A stretch of 64,000 nucleotides of DNA, taken from positions 39,160,501 to 39,224,500 of the forward strand of contig CM028328.1 in the NCBI GenBank assembly GCA_016647705.1. The letters are read 5' to 3'. Below, one piece after another: positions 1-11,177 of this stretch. The DNA is from Eucommia ulmoides. Its lineage: Eukaryota; Streptophyta; Magnoliopsida; Garryales; Eucommiaceae. The position numbers were made by a program, and so were the translations under genes. The first letter of the stretch is position 1. The number at the start of each line of letters is the position of its first letter. The notes under the pieces were generated by a model. The model was given only the letters and a program-made list of their open reading frames with translations. It searched no databases and had not been told where the DNA came from.

Positions 1-955
1 GAATCAATTGCGATCAATTTTTGCTGATACCGGATTTGAAGCTATATTGTTCTAATCATTATTTCTGTGGATTTTGGGTGAGATCTTTCCATATTGCTTA
101 TTATTTTTTTATTATTCTATATTTGAAAATTGATCTTAGAAATTGTTCTTGATTTTTTGAAGAAAATATTTTTTACAAACAATTTCTTGAATTTGATTAC
201 GTGCTCCAATTTGCTACCCATATCTTGTTGAAATCAGATTTTTGTATCTCACGTATTTCTATAATCAGTTGGGATATTAATTGAGTTAGTGTTTATCTGG
301 GGTGGTAGAAGCTCCGAGTGAGATTTACTTCTTATCAATTTTTGTATTGGTGAGTTGTGACAGATTAAATACTATTGGGAGTATTTAATCAGGGGTAGCT
401 GGGTTTCAGTCTCTTCCTGTAAAGAGATTGAGGTAGTGATTCTCCCTGGATAAGAATTGCGTTGAGTAATTTGTAAAGGTCCCATCCTTACCTGTGAAAA
501 GGATAGTTGGAGTGTTTTGAGAGGTTTTGATTTTTGTGCCTTAGTGTTAAAAAAAAATTAGGTTATTCTTTAGCCTGTAAAAAATAGAGGTTATTTCTTA
601 GATTGAGAAAATGATATTGTAAAGGTTGATTATGAGTCTGTAAAAGAATCGGTGTGAGGGTTTGGTTCCTACCTTTAAAGGGATCTTGGTTTTAGTGGGT
701 GCGACCTTCGTGGAGCTCGGGGGACTGGATTAGCCAAGAGTAGCTTGGTGAACCAGTATAAATATTTTGTGTGTTGCTATATTTACTTTGCTATTTTTTT
801 TGTTTAGGTGTGCACTTAGTTGATTATATTATTCCGCTGTGTTATAAAGATAATAATTAATTTAGGTTTAAAATTAATTATTTGATTTATTGAATTTTAT
901 TTTGATAGTTTTTTTAATTACCCAATTCACTCCCACTCTTGGGTATTCTACTGGG
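1..955 (+). repeat. 3' part of a SIRE/Maximus-type Ty1/copia LTR
   Basis: This stretch matches two other places in the window: 9260-8027 on the minus strand and 61715-62290 on the plus strand. Shared landmarks in order are GGGATATTAATTGAG, GGTGGTAGAAGCTCC, a hairpin at 363-390, several decayed copies of a CCTGTAAAAGGATTAGGTT-like word, CAAGAGTAGCTTG, and an end resembling CCCAATTCACTC..CTCTTGGG. The minus-strand copy sits directly 3' of a SIRE-like RNase H, which is why I assign the lineage. The LTR start lies outside the window. It ends near 955, and an unrelated copia integrase begins about 13 bases later, so this LTR is not clearly the 5' LTR of the pol that follows. Confidence 0.7.
363..390 (+). 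other. Hairpin inside the SIRE-type LTR
   Basis: GATTAAATACT (363-373) and AGTATTTAATC (380-390) are perfect reverse complements around a 6-base loop. The other two LTR copies have a stem at the same place built from different bases (9129-9158 and 61751-61779), so pairing is kept while sequence changes. The role is unknown; an LTR RNA structure is an inference. Confidence 0.6.
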
Positions 956-967
956 CTAACAATTAAG

Positions 968-3671
968 ATATTGGTGAATGATGGCATACTTAGTACTCTA
1001 GATTTCACTGATTTTGAAACATGTGTGGACTGCATTAAGGGAAAGCAAACAAAAAAAATCTAAGAAATGTGCCAATAGGAGTTTGGACATATTAGAAATC
1101 ATACATACTAATGTATGTAGTCTAGACATAGACTCACATAGTCAGAGATACATCATCTCTTTTACTGATGATTACTCACGATATATGTATCTCTACTTAC
1201 TTCATAACAAGAGCGAATCATTAGATGCGTTTAAAATCTTTAAGGCTAAATTAGAGAAACAACACTGGAAGCAAATAAAGATCATGAGATCAGTTAGAGG
1301 TGGAGAGTACTATGGTAGATATATTGGGGATAGACAAGAACCTGGTCCGCTTGCTAAGTTTCTTCAAGACTATGAGATAGTTGCCTAATATACTATGTCT
1401 AGCTCACTGGACCAGAATGGTGTGGCAGAAAGAACAAATCAAACATTGTTGGACATGGTAAACAGTATGCTTAGCAGCTCCAATATTCCTAAATCCTTGT
1501 GGGCAGAAGCACTAAAGAGGACTGTGTATATATTAAACCGAGTTCTAACCAAGGCTATCCTGAGGACACCATTTGAATTATTAAAAGGTTGGAAACTAAG
1601 TTTGCGACGTATACGTGTTTGGGGATACTCGTCTGAAGTAAGAATCTATAATCCACAAGAGAAGAAGTTGGATCCGAGGACCATTAGTGGATATATTAAA
1701 AGGTCTAAGGGTATAGATTTTATTGTTTATCTCACAACACTAGGTTTGTGGAATCAAGAAACACCAAGTTTTTTGAGAATGACTTGATCAGTGGGAGCAA
1801 TCAAATCAAGAACAATATTCCTAAACCTGATCATTCTCGATCTTCCACTTCAAGTGATAGATTGGTTATAATTCACAACACCCCTCAAGTATAAACCGGT
1901 GTTGAACAACCAATCATTGAAGTTCTACAAGTAGCTGACAATATTCCAATAGATCAAGTAGTTCATGAATTACCGGAACCTCCTGAACAACCAGTTGAAT
2001 CACAAGTTTCTCATGAAGATGATGGTAGAACATTAAGGAGATCCACTAGAACTAAGAGGTCAGCCATGCCTAGTGATTATGTAGTGTACTTAGAAAAATT
2101 TGAGAGTGATTCTAAGTCCTTTTCACAGGCCACGAGTTGCAAGAGTCAGAATTATGGTACAATGCCATGAATGAAGAGATGAGTTCTATGAATAGTAACG
2201 AAGTCTGGGATCTTGTTGAGTTGCCTGATGGTGCAAAATCCATTGGATGTAAATGGGTATTTGAAACAAAAAAAAAAGACTCATTAGGTAACATAGAGAG
2301 ATACAAGGAGAGATTTGTTGATAAGAGATTTACTCAAAAAGAAGAAATCGATTACACATAAATGTTTTCTCCTGTATCTAAGAAAGATTCCATGCACATC
2401 ATTTTTGCATTAGTGGCCCATATTGATCTTGAGTTGCAAAAATGGATGTGAAAATGACATTTTTCAATGGAGACCTAAAGGGGGAGGTTTATATGAAACA
2501 ACCTGAAGGATTCTCCTCTAATGATGGTGAGCACTTAGTAAGCTCAAGAAATCCATATATGGTCTAAACAAGCGTCCCCTCAATGGTATTTTAAATTTCA
2601 TAGAGTAATTTCTTCATTCGAATTTGTTGAAAACCTTATGGATCAATGTATATACCAAAAAGTTAGTGAGAGTAAGATATGTTTTCTTGATTTATACGTG
2701 GATGACATTTTGCTTGCAACCAATGATAAAGGTTTTCTACATGAGGTAAAATAAAACCTCTCTAAAAATTTTGATATGAAGGATATGGGTGAGGTATCTT
2801 ATGTCATTGGCATTAAGATTCATAGGGACAGATTACGAGGCATCTTGTGTTTGTCTCAAGAAACCTATATCAATAAAGTTTTAGAGAGATTTCGGATGAA
2901 GGATTGTTTACCAAGTGTAGCTCCTTTTGTGAAATGTGATAGGTTCAATTTGAACCAATGCCCAAAGAACGATTTTGAAAGGGAACAAATGAAAAACATT
3001 CCATATGCTACTGCTGTTGGAAGCCTAATGTATGCTCAGGTCTGTACAATGCCTGACATTGCATTTGCTGTAGGTATATTAGGATGATATCAAAGTAACC
3101 CAGGGATAGACCACTGGAGAGTTGCAAAGAAAGTGATGAGGTATCTTCATGGAACCAAAAACTACATGCTTATTTATAGATAGATAGACAATCTAGAAGT
3201 AATCGGCTATTCAAATTTGGACTTTGCTGGCTGTGTTGAAGTAAATCAACATCACGATATGTTTTTATAATGGCTGGTGGAGTTGTATTTTGGAGAAGTG
3301 CCAAGTAGTCTTTCACTACTACTTCCACTATGGAAGCTGTGTTCGTTTCCTGTTTTGAGACTACTTCACATGGTGTATGGTTAAAGAATTTCATATCTAG
3401 GCTTAAGATTAGAGATTCTATTTCAAGGCTATTGAGAATATACTGCAACAGTTCAACTGTTGTCTTTATAGATAAGAACAACAAAAGTGGAAGTCGAAAT
3501 AAACGCATCGACATTAAGTACATAGCCATAAGAGAACGTGTTAAAGAAAAGAAATTAGTCATTGAGCACATCAGTACTGAATTGATGATCGCTGATCTTT
3601 TGACTAAGGGCATGCCACCATTGAAATTTAAGGATCATGTAGAGAAAATGGGACTTAGTTCCAATATGTAG
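968..3671 (+). pseudogene. Ty1/copia pol remnant (integrase, reverse transcriptase, RNase H)
   Basis: A decayed copia polyprotein read across several frames. Integrase starts near 968 (a LVNDGIL..CIKGKQ stretch) and continues at 1014-1388 and 1395-1787, with DDYSRYMYLYLL, RGGEYYGR, QNGVAERTNQTLLDMV and IYNPQEKKLD. RT pieces follow at 2137-2361 (CKWVFETKKK) and around the YVDD box at 2695-2706. RT ends at 2776-3087 (PYATAVGSLMYAQ), and RNase H lies at 3330-3671, closing with DLLTKGMPPLKFKDHVEKMG. Gag, protease and the integrase zinc region are missing, and stops and frameshifts separate the blocks, so it cannot make enzyme. The lineage within copia is not resolved; an open LTR follows on the same strand. 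Confidence 0.88.
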
Positions 3672-4000
3672 TTGTATATACAATGTTAAAATGAAACTCT
3701 TATTTATTATAATGTTTTCTCATAGTCATGTGCACCATAATTTTATTTGAGAAAATTCATCTGTAGGGCTAAGAATAAACATAAGATTTATTCATTAAGT
3801 AAAGTTACCATATATATAGTGAACTTAATAAATTAAATGCATTGTAATATATGGAAGATATTACTAGTTATTAGAGGACTTGTCGTCATAATTCATGTAT
3901 TTGTTTCTTAATAAAATAATTGTTTAATCAGGTGGACCAAGTGGAAAAATGTAAAAAAAATAAATCTAATTTTGAAATTAGTTTTTGGTATTGGTGGTCC

Positions 4001-4158
4001 ACATTTAAGTTTAAGTTCCAAATATTTTCTAAAGTTTTTACATTTAAGCTTAAGTTACAAATGTTTTCTTAAGTTTTTACATATAAGCTTAAGTTACAGA
4101 TGTTTTCTTAAAGTTTTTACATTAAAGCTTAAATTACAAATGTTTTTATAAGTTTTTG
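4001..4158 (+). repeat. Four 39-40 bp tandem copies in the copia U3 region
   Basis: The unit ACATTTAAGCTTAAGTTAC plus about 20 bases ending in AAGTTTTT begins at 4001, 4040, 4079 and 4119. Each copy carries AAGCTTAA or a one-base variant. The array lies about 60 bases upstream of the TATA box, the usual place for LTR enhancer repeats. Confidence 0.85.
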
Positions 4159-4214
4159 TAATCATTTCTATGGAAACATTAAGAACGATCATTAAAGCTT
4201 GATGGAAGCTTGGC

Positions 4215-4222
4215 TATAAATA
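4215..4222 (+). promoter_or_regulatory. TATA box of the copia LTR
   Basis: TATAAATA in the context GGCTATAAATAGAGG, downstream of the 39-bp tandem repeat and upstream of an A-rich leader. The placement fits a retrotransposon U3 promoter; activity is not shown. Confidence 0.6.
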
Positions 4223-4909
4223 GAGGTTTTGGTCCCTAAGCTCAAACACTCCATTACAAAAAAATACACCATCTATTGTGAGTGTTTTGAGAGCATAGAA
4301 GAGCAAAAAACAAGAGAAAATAATGAATTTTTTTTATTGAGAACATCAATGGCCGTAAGTAAAAATTCTTGGGATTTTTAGTTCCTTTGATCCTTTAGTT
4401 TATCAATTCATATTTAGGATCATATTTTATTCTTACACCCTGGAATAAAAAAATTATAGGTGGTCGGGTCCTTTGTTACTGGAACATGATACGCGTGAAT
4501 TCCAATAACTTTAGTGAGATGCATAAATGGAAAACATGTAGTAATTAATCTGTAAGTGTAGAAAATAATTCAAGTTGCTAAACGACCTCCTTTCCCTGCC
4601 CCTACTCAGGTCATCCTATTTTATTGGGTCGTGCTTTAGCATAAGAGTTATTATAGAAGGGGTTTTCAGGCTATCTCTATATCGCTCACTATTTTTTTAA
4701 GGTTTTGGTTGGTTGACGGAATTCGTCTCAGTGTCCTAGTCGAATCTCCCACCTGCTCGGATAAGACTGAGCAGGTGCGGACAGGCAATGCCTAATTCTT
4801 TCATGTGGCATGTGTAGATCTTTTTATTTTTATTTTTTCCAACAACAGATAGTAGAATAGTTCAAAGTGGTGGTCTCATTCATTGAGAGAATTGAGTACA
4901 ATAATGAAA

Positions 4910-5151
4910 TCACTCGTAATATTTCTTTGGATGCTCAACATTCCATGGATTACGTAAATGATGGCCTTCTATGTTTTGAGCTCGTAGGTCCTAGGGCTAA
5001 ATGATTCTTGTCACCTTGTAAAGTTCCTCCCAGTTAGGTCCAAGCTTGTATTCTATTCGGTTCTTGGTAGCGATGGTCACTTTACGGAGGATTAAATCCC
5101 CTTCCTTGAATGGTCAGGATTTTACCCTTTTGTTATAATATTGTAAGATAA
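4910..5151 (-). pseudogene. Ty3/gypsy Tat-type integrase C-terminus
   Basis: On the minus strand this reads as the tail of a Tat-lineage integrase: FKEGDLILRKVT, then TKNRIEYKLGPNWE, YKVTR, and an end with NPWNVEHPKKYYE. There are at least two stops and a small frame change. Only the last 80 or so codons remain. The flanks, 4590-4900 on one side and 5152 onward on the other, hold no more coding sequence. A plus-strand Tat element of related type lies at 14731-33680. Confidence 0.75.
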
Positions 5152-8026
5152 TTATATCTATGTGAACACAATTTAATACAATTTTTTTTAATAAATTTAT
5201 TTCATAAATAATTTTCTAAGCCCGAATTAGTCTGCGATAATATGAAATAATAAATAAGCATACAGATAAATCGAATTTAAACTCTATACCTCTTCTAGTG
5301 CTTAAGCCTTAAAGTTGGTAGTTCTCAAGATGTGATTAAATAAGGCACTTCCAAGATCAACATGATCAGATCTAGTAAGAGTAGCGATCTCCGAATAACA
5401 ACACAAATGTCCTGCCTCTAACGATATTCACATGAAGAATTCTATTTGAATGGTGCCTATTGATTTTCTAAAAATCTTATTTTAAATCAATAGATTTAGG
5501 ATAGATTCAATTTGATTCTAGGTGGTAGTAAGAATCAAATCAATAGCATAAGAGATGGAGAAGAAGACCAGATGAAATTCAGCCTTGTCTGATCTGTTCA
5601 GTGGCCATCAAGTGTAGCACCATTTATAGACAAAGTTGAGGTTAAAATCCTAGACTCCCTTTTCTCTTTATTGCTTACTGGCCCCAGAACTTCTAAACAG
5701 TTTAACACTACTAGATATTTTTTTCAAGGACTATTCAAACTTTATTCTCCATTGTGTGTAACCCATTAAGTTTGTATCAAAACATGGATGGTTAGAGATA
5801 ATTAATTAATTAATTTACTAATTAATTAATCAATTAAAATTAGAACACTTCCGATTTTGTCCTTATGCAAAAACACTTCTTTATGACATCTTCACAAAAT
5901 ATGAGTTATGTCCACCCACATATCATAGTTATATCTAGTTGATAAGAATCTAATCAAAGAACCTACCCAGATGTAATGATCGTGTAATTGGATCTCTCTA
6001 TCTCTATGTCCTGAAAGAACCAAAAGGGCAGGATAAAGTCAAAACCCCCAGTTTAATCATATGTTCCTAATCTATGATTTACTTTATGATACCAATTAGA
6101 ATCTCATTCTAATCATCATACTACTTTATCTAACAAGATTTATTAGTGCAAATGCATGGTGATTTTTTCTACCTATTTGTTGAGTTTCCTATTTGTCCAT
6201 ATGAATGACTTTTTTTTTTTTTTTCCTAATTCTATCTATTTCATTTTGTTTTCTATTTTGTAAACCCTTTAGGATTTTCTATTTCTGTTTCTCGTAATAA
6301 TTCTATTTATAATGGATTTTAAATTTTTGTTTGTTTTCATGTGAGGTGTTGGAAATAGGTTACTGCTCTAACAAATCAGAAACTATTTGAACTTCCTCAA
6401 GTTAGTTTTTATACCATAGACTATTTGTCACTGTTGTTAATATCTATTTGTCAACAACATTAAATTCATTGTAGAATAATAAACTTTTTGGTGTAATTAT
6501 AATCCTTGCTTTCTGGCACGGGGTATATGTTATTATAATAAATTGAAGTAGACATAATTACTTAATTGGAAGACTATTGTTTTATCTCTACTCTGAAAGG
6601 TTTAGTTTACTATTCATTCAAATAAAATTACCAAAATGCTCTTCAAAATTTTAACATCAAAATCGACTTGTGCTTTAAGAAATACTTTTTCAAAATTTTA
6701 ATTAAAATATCGATATGTTTAACATATTTATATATTATAAACAATAATATATATGTATAAACAATTTTTTTTAAGTAGACTTCTAAATTCTACTTTTTCA
6801 AAGAAAAAAAAACAAACTAGATATATAGTCTATTTTTGTATAAAAAAAATAACTCCAATTATATAAAGAAACATAAAAAGTATAAAGAATTACAAAAAAT
6901 ATGTAACATCGTAAACATAATATATATATATCAAACTAATTTCTTTTTTAGTCATTAGATTTATAGTGTTTTCAATTGAAATAGTTTTATGGGGTTTTTA
7001 TTGTTTAGCCCTTATTTAAGAGTTAGTTTTGTAAAGAAACTCTTTTTATTCATGTTTTAATTTTGTCATTTTTCAAAACATTCATAGTTTATAGTCCTTG
7101 ACAGTTAATAAAAAGTGGTGGATGAACATTTATACCCTTGTGTATATATGAAAAATAAATATAGAGAAACTCTAATGTTAACACACACACTTTCTCTCTC
7201 TCCCCCTATTTTTTAGCTGCAAGCCCCTACTATCACCACCACCACCACCACCACCACCAAAGTTGAATCCAAGTGAACCAATATCGTCTCTGCATCACAT
7301 CTGCCACCGTTGCAACCCTAGATTCCAGATCTAGAAACCTACTTCAGTCGTCATCATTATCGCAACCCTAGACTCCACCGTCGTTCGTGTTCACCATAGA
7401 CATTATTGTCTCTAGATCGGCTGTATTGTAAGTTCGCCATTGCATCCATCGATTCGCCATCGTCATCACCGTCCATATCCATTATTGCCAACGCGGTCTC
7501 CGCGTTGTTAGCCATCACCGTTTGCAAAGTCGCTACCTTTGGAATTTTCCAGATATGAAAACTTACCATTGTTGCCGTCCACAACTGATGTCACCACCGT
7601 TGTCCTCGTCCACATCTGTTCGTAACGTCTTCGTCAACTTTAGAATTTTCCATATCTAAAACTTACTTCCGCCTTTAGAATTCGTCATCACGGATGTCGC
7701 CACTATGGTATAATGCATGGTTGCTGAAGAACGACCACCGTTGCCGACGAAGAACGACCATGGTTGCTAAAGATAGGAATTCCCGATCTGGGGTTTTTAA
7801 TGGGTTAGGGTTTTTGTATTGAAGGTTAAGAGAGGATGTTAATTAGATTTCCTCCCTTCTTTTTTATTTTTAGTTTTAATTTACATTTTACACTTCCCCC
7901 CAAACATTTACAACTATTTAAATATTAGTGTGAATGTTTATACTAGTGATCGCTATTAAATTTGGCACTTTTATTTGTTTCGAAATATTATGAATATTCA
8001 CATTAATTCACAGAAGTGTGTGTTTG
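5152..8026. other. AT-rich intergenic DNA, unassigned
   Basis: I found no protein domain here. It holds ATTAATTAATTAATT palindromes (5801-5842), a poly-T run (6210-6226), a (CT)n stretch (7192-7205) followed by (ACC)n (7230-7259), and a C-rich, gene-like but stop-filled stretch at about 7260-7830 with repeated CAACCCTAGA and GAACGACCA words. Parts of 5150-6150 may be an old LTR, but I could not find its ends. Confidence 0.5.
7192..7259. repeat. (CT)n and (ACC)n microsatellites
   Basis: A CTCTCTCT run is followed 25 bases later by about nine ACC triplets. Simple sequence only. Confidence 0.85.
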
Positions 8027-8321
8027 CCCAAAGAGCTATCCAAGAGAGAGAGAGTGAATTGGATAGTTACTAAAAATAAATAATTAATTTCTTTAAACAA
8101 AAATAACCAATTTTCCTAAATATATTATTATCTTTTTACGTAGCGTATATGTGTTTAATACTAAGTGCACACCTAAACACAATATAACAAATAAATTCAT
8201 GCAGCACACAACAATATATCCTAGTTCAGTAAGTTACTCTTACTTACATTCAATCCACCAAGCTCCAAGAAGATTCGCAATCCACTAAATCTCTAATTCC
8301 TTTCCTAGGTAGGAACCAAAT

Positions 8322-8768
8322 TGATGCAACGTGCGTGGTGAAACGAGAATTACAGATAAAAAACTAGTTGATTCTCAAAAAGAATACCGAGAAATTGAGT
8401 TGGAAAATTGAGAAAACCTTCAATATTGATTAAAAAATAAACTGCCCCCATCAAGAGGCTTTACAAACCTTATGAACGAAACCCTACATACAGAAATAAT
8501 AAAAATTGGGAAAAGGTCCCGAAATTATTAAAAAATTGCAAAATCATGCTATAAAACGAAAAAGTGCCATTATGACCCTCGAAACAATTAAATTTGGCTA
8601 AAATCATGCCGGGTGCTAGTCTTTTGCTTAGAAGTCTGTTTCCACCCAAAAAAATGGTATTTTTTGTCGAAAACGGACACAATTGACTTTTCTGGTCAAA
8701 CTTGGCCTTTTAGGGCCTTAGGGTGCTTTCTTTGGCCCATGAAGTCACACTCTTGTTGCACTGTATCA
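8322..8768 (-). mobile_element. 447-bp solo LTR nested in the SIRE LTR
   Basis: Relative to the copy at 1-955, the minus strand is interrupted between AGGGTTTG and GGTTCCTACC by a block that starts TGATACAGTGCAAC and ends GTTGCATCA, i.e. TG...CA with a short inverted repeat. The flanking 5-mers are CAAAT (8317-8321) and CAAAC (8769-8773), a one-mismatch target duplication. No coding or primer site is inside. A gypsy origin is a guess from overall look. Confidence 0.72.
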
Positions 8769-9128
8769 CAAACCCTTACAATCTTGATTCTTTTCATAGG
8801 CTCAGAATCAACCTCTACAATTATCTATTTCAAAGGATTAGGAAGAGCCCTATCTTTTTACCAGGCTAAAGACTAACCTAATTCTATCATCGGAAGAATC
8901 AAAATCTAATCCTTTTAACAGACTAAAGATCAAACCTACCACTCCCTCACACTTTTACACTTATTCTTTTTGCAGGCTTAGGAAGAACCTTTACGATCAC
9001 TCAATTATATCACAAAAAGAATAAAAAACCTAGTTCTTTTTAAGGAAAATAATAACCTAACATTTTTGTAGGACAAAGATTAAACTCTAATTTTTTTCAC
9101 AAGAAAAAGATCGAAACCTAGCTACCTT

Positions 9129-9158
9129 GACTAGACACCGTGCCAAACGTGTCTAATC
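9129..9158 (-). other. LTR hairpin, second copy
   Basis: GACTAGACAC (9129-9138) faces GTGTCTAATC (9149-9158). On minus-strand RNA this gives a ten-pair stem with one G-U wobble and a 10-base loop, at the same LTR position as 363-390. Confidence 0.6.
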
Positions 9159-10475
9159 CGCCCAAACTCACATATACAAAAAATGTAAGTTTCTTCCCAT
9201 AAGGAGTTTCTACCACCTCAATACAAATATACTCGATTAATGTCCCAAATGATTACTATATGATAGATACAATGTAAGACAATTAATATCTAATTAATAA
9301 ATAAAGTGGTTAACACAAATTTAACACATAATCAGATAAACAGTCAAAAATCGTTTAAAAAGATTTTCAGGCTTTTAAGTTCAAAATAATTTTTCTAACA
9401 ATCCTATACCAACCAATCAATATAAGTAAAACTTCAAAGCAATTTAATAAAACTTGGATATATTTCACTAGAAAAACTCTAAAGATAATGACGGTATCGC
9501 AATTAAAACACAAATCGATGACACCAAACAACAAACACTTTAGATCAAGAACTTGAATATAATCTCTCGTAGAAATCTCTGCAATAATATCACTCTTATA
9601 AAAGTTCAAAACTAATGTTCTTGATGTGTCAAAGCTAAATCCCACAGGTCTTATTAAATGGACCTAGAACTAGCCTTCCAATAGTTTGTTTTTCAAAGAT
9701 ATGTCATAAAATGATATTTTAAGACCCCATATAATATCACCTTTCATTATAGGTATGTTCCACAAAAAAATACTCTTTAAAACTCTTATTTAAGTCCATA
9801 AAACTATTCCTAATTTAAAATCACAAGAATCAGAAGTAAATAATTTAAATTAAGAAAATCTCAAAATATATAGACCATATCAATAGGAATCATATAATAG
9901 GATGTAAATATTTGAATTACATTCAAATCCTCCCAAAACCGCTCTTCGAATCATAGAAAATGGATAGTTTTGACAAAAACAATAATATAGTTGTTGATTT
10001 CAATATAGTAGTTGGTTAGCAGACCAAACTAGTCGGATAACTGATTGGATCAGTGGGGTCTTCCTTTTACACCCACTTCATCCATTGAACCATTCAGTTG
10101 GATGACCCTAACCAATTGGTTGACCGAATTAATTAGAGTGCTCACTTCTTCGTCCATTTTATCCACTGTTTCAAACGGCTGACTGATTGCTTTTCTCAGT
10201 TGATCGATTGGATCAGTAGAACTCCATTTTAAATGCCAAAACTCATTGTTTCACTAATTCGACAGACCCTTTTTGCTGATTGACCGAATTGACCCGAAAA
10301 TACAATATTTTATACTTTAAAATACATTTTTCTTTAAGGTCAATTATCAAAATCATTTCACATAATGAGTACATAAAATATTTCATTTAAGGATCTTAAA
10401 CTTATCACTTCTTATCACGATTTACATAAGATTACTTCATTTTAAGTGTTGTGCGTGATCCTAATTCGGGTTACA

Positions 10476-11150
10476 TTAAGAGTATAAAATTAAAGAGTTG
10501 TGATCACGAATAAAATGATATCGAATCTCTATGTGCTTAGTTCGTGAGTGCTGTATCGAATTCTTATTTAAACACATAGCATTTTTATTTTCACAGTACA
10601 TAAGGGACCTCCTCCATACAAACACCAAAATCATATAATTGTTACTTAATATATAGAATTTGAGTGCAACAATTACCAACTGCCATATATTCTGCCTCAG
10701 TCGTAGACAAGGCAATCGAATTATGTTTCTTGCTTGACCATGAAACTAAAACATGTCCTAAAAAGTGATATGAGTTGCTTGTGCTTTTACGCTCAACTTT
10801 GCATCCATCAAAATCAACACCGGAGTAACTAATTAACTTAAAGTCATACCCCCTAGAAAACCATAATCCTAGATCACTTGTCCCTTGCAAATAATGAAAG
10901 ATTCGCTTGACCGCTGTTCGACGCGATTTTTTTGAACATGACTGAAATTTTGCATACAAGCATACACTAAACATTATGTCAGGTTTACTAGGAGTAAGAT
11001 ACAACAAGCTACCAATCATACCTTGATACATTTTCTCATTGATATTTTTGCCCGTATTGTCTTTCTCTATTTCAAACTCAACCTGCATAATTTTGGCAAA
11101 TTCTTAACAAAAATCCTCATTAGTAGAACTGAATATAATATCATGAAAAT
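10476..11150 (-). pseudogene. SIRE-type Ty1/copia pol, RT C-terminus and RNase H
   Basis: Minus strand, starting near 11150 with DIIFSSTNEDFC, a stop, then EFAKIMQVEFEI. The frame 11088-10642 carries YQGMIGSLLYLT, the PDIMFSVCL block, FHYLQGTSDLGLWF, and the RNase H end SSKKHNSIALSTTEAEYMA. A frame change then gives 10715-10476 with MCLNKNSIQHSRTKHIEIRY. The last residues (LILYS) come from LTR sequence, so a deletion has fused the RNase H to the LTR interior. The upstream side stops abruptly at a satellite array. Only the last fifth of the polyprotein is left. Confidence 0.88.
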
Positions 11151-11177
11151 ATATATGTACTAATATGATATAATATT

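Larger units (their letters stand above)
3672..4590 (+). repeat. 3' untranslated region and probable 3' LTR of the copia remnant
   Basis: Downstream of the pol stop comes AT-rich DNA, then GGTGGACCAAGTGG near 3930 in the place expected for a polypurine tract, then an LTR-like block with a tandem repeat (4001-4158), a TATA box (4215-4222) and a run-on leader. The LTR probably starts near 3948; its 3' end is not clear and no primer site is visible. Around 4590 the sequence changes to Tat-like DNA. Confidence 0.5.
8027..10475 (-). repeat. SIRE/Maximus-type LTR, minus strand, with a nested solo LTR
   Basis: Read on the minus strand, 10475 to 9360 matches 62916-64000 nearly word for word (GAATTAGGATCAC, GTGAAATGATTTTGATAATTG, TATTGATATGGTC, TGGGGTCTTA, GACACATCAAGAAC). 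From 9260 to 8027 it matches 1-955. The three loci therefore define one LTR of about 2 kb. The first 200 or so bases seen at 62695-62915 are missing here, because the pol reading frame runs straight into the LTR interior. A 447-bp solo LTR (8322-8768) interrupts it. The end lies near 8027 at GGGCA. Confidence 0.8.

Noticed and set aside
7357-7584. A 75-codon minus-strand frame with an Asp-rich stretch
   Set aside because: The Asp run comes from GTC/ATC-type simple sequence; no start context or homology that I can recognise.
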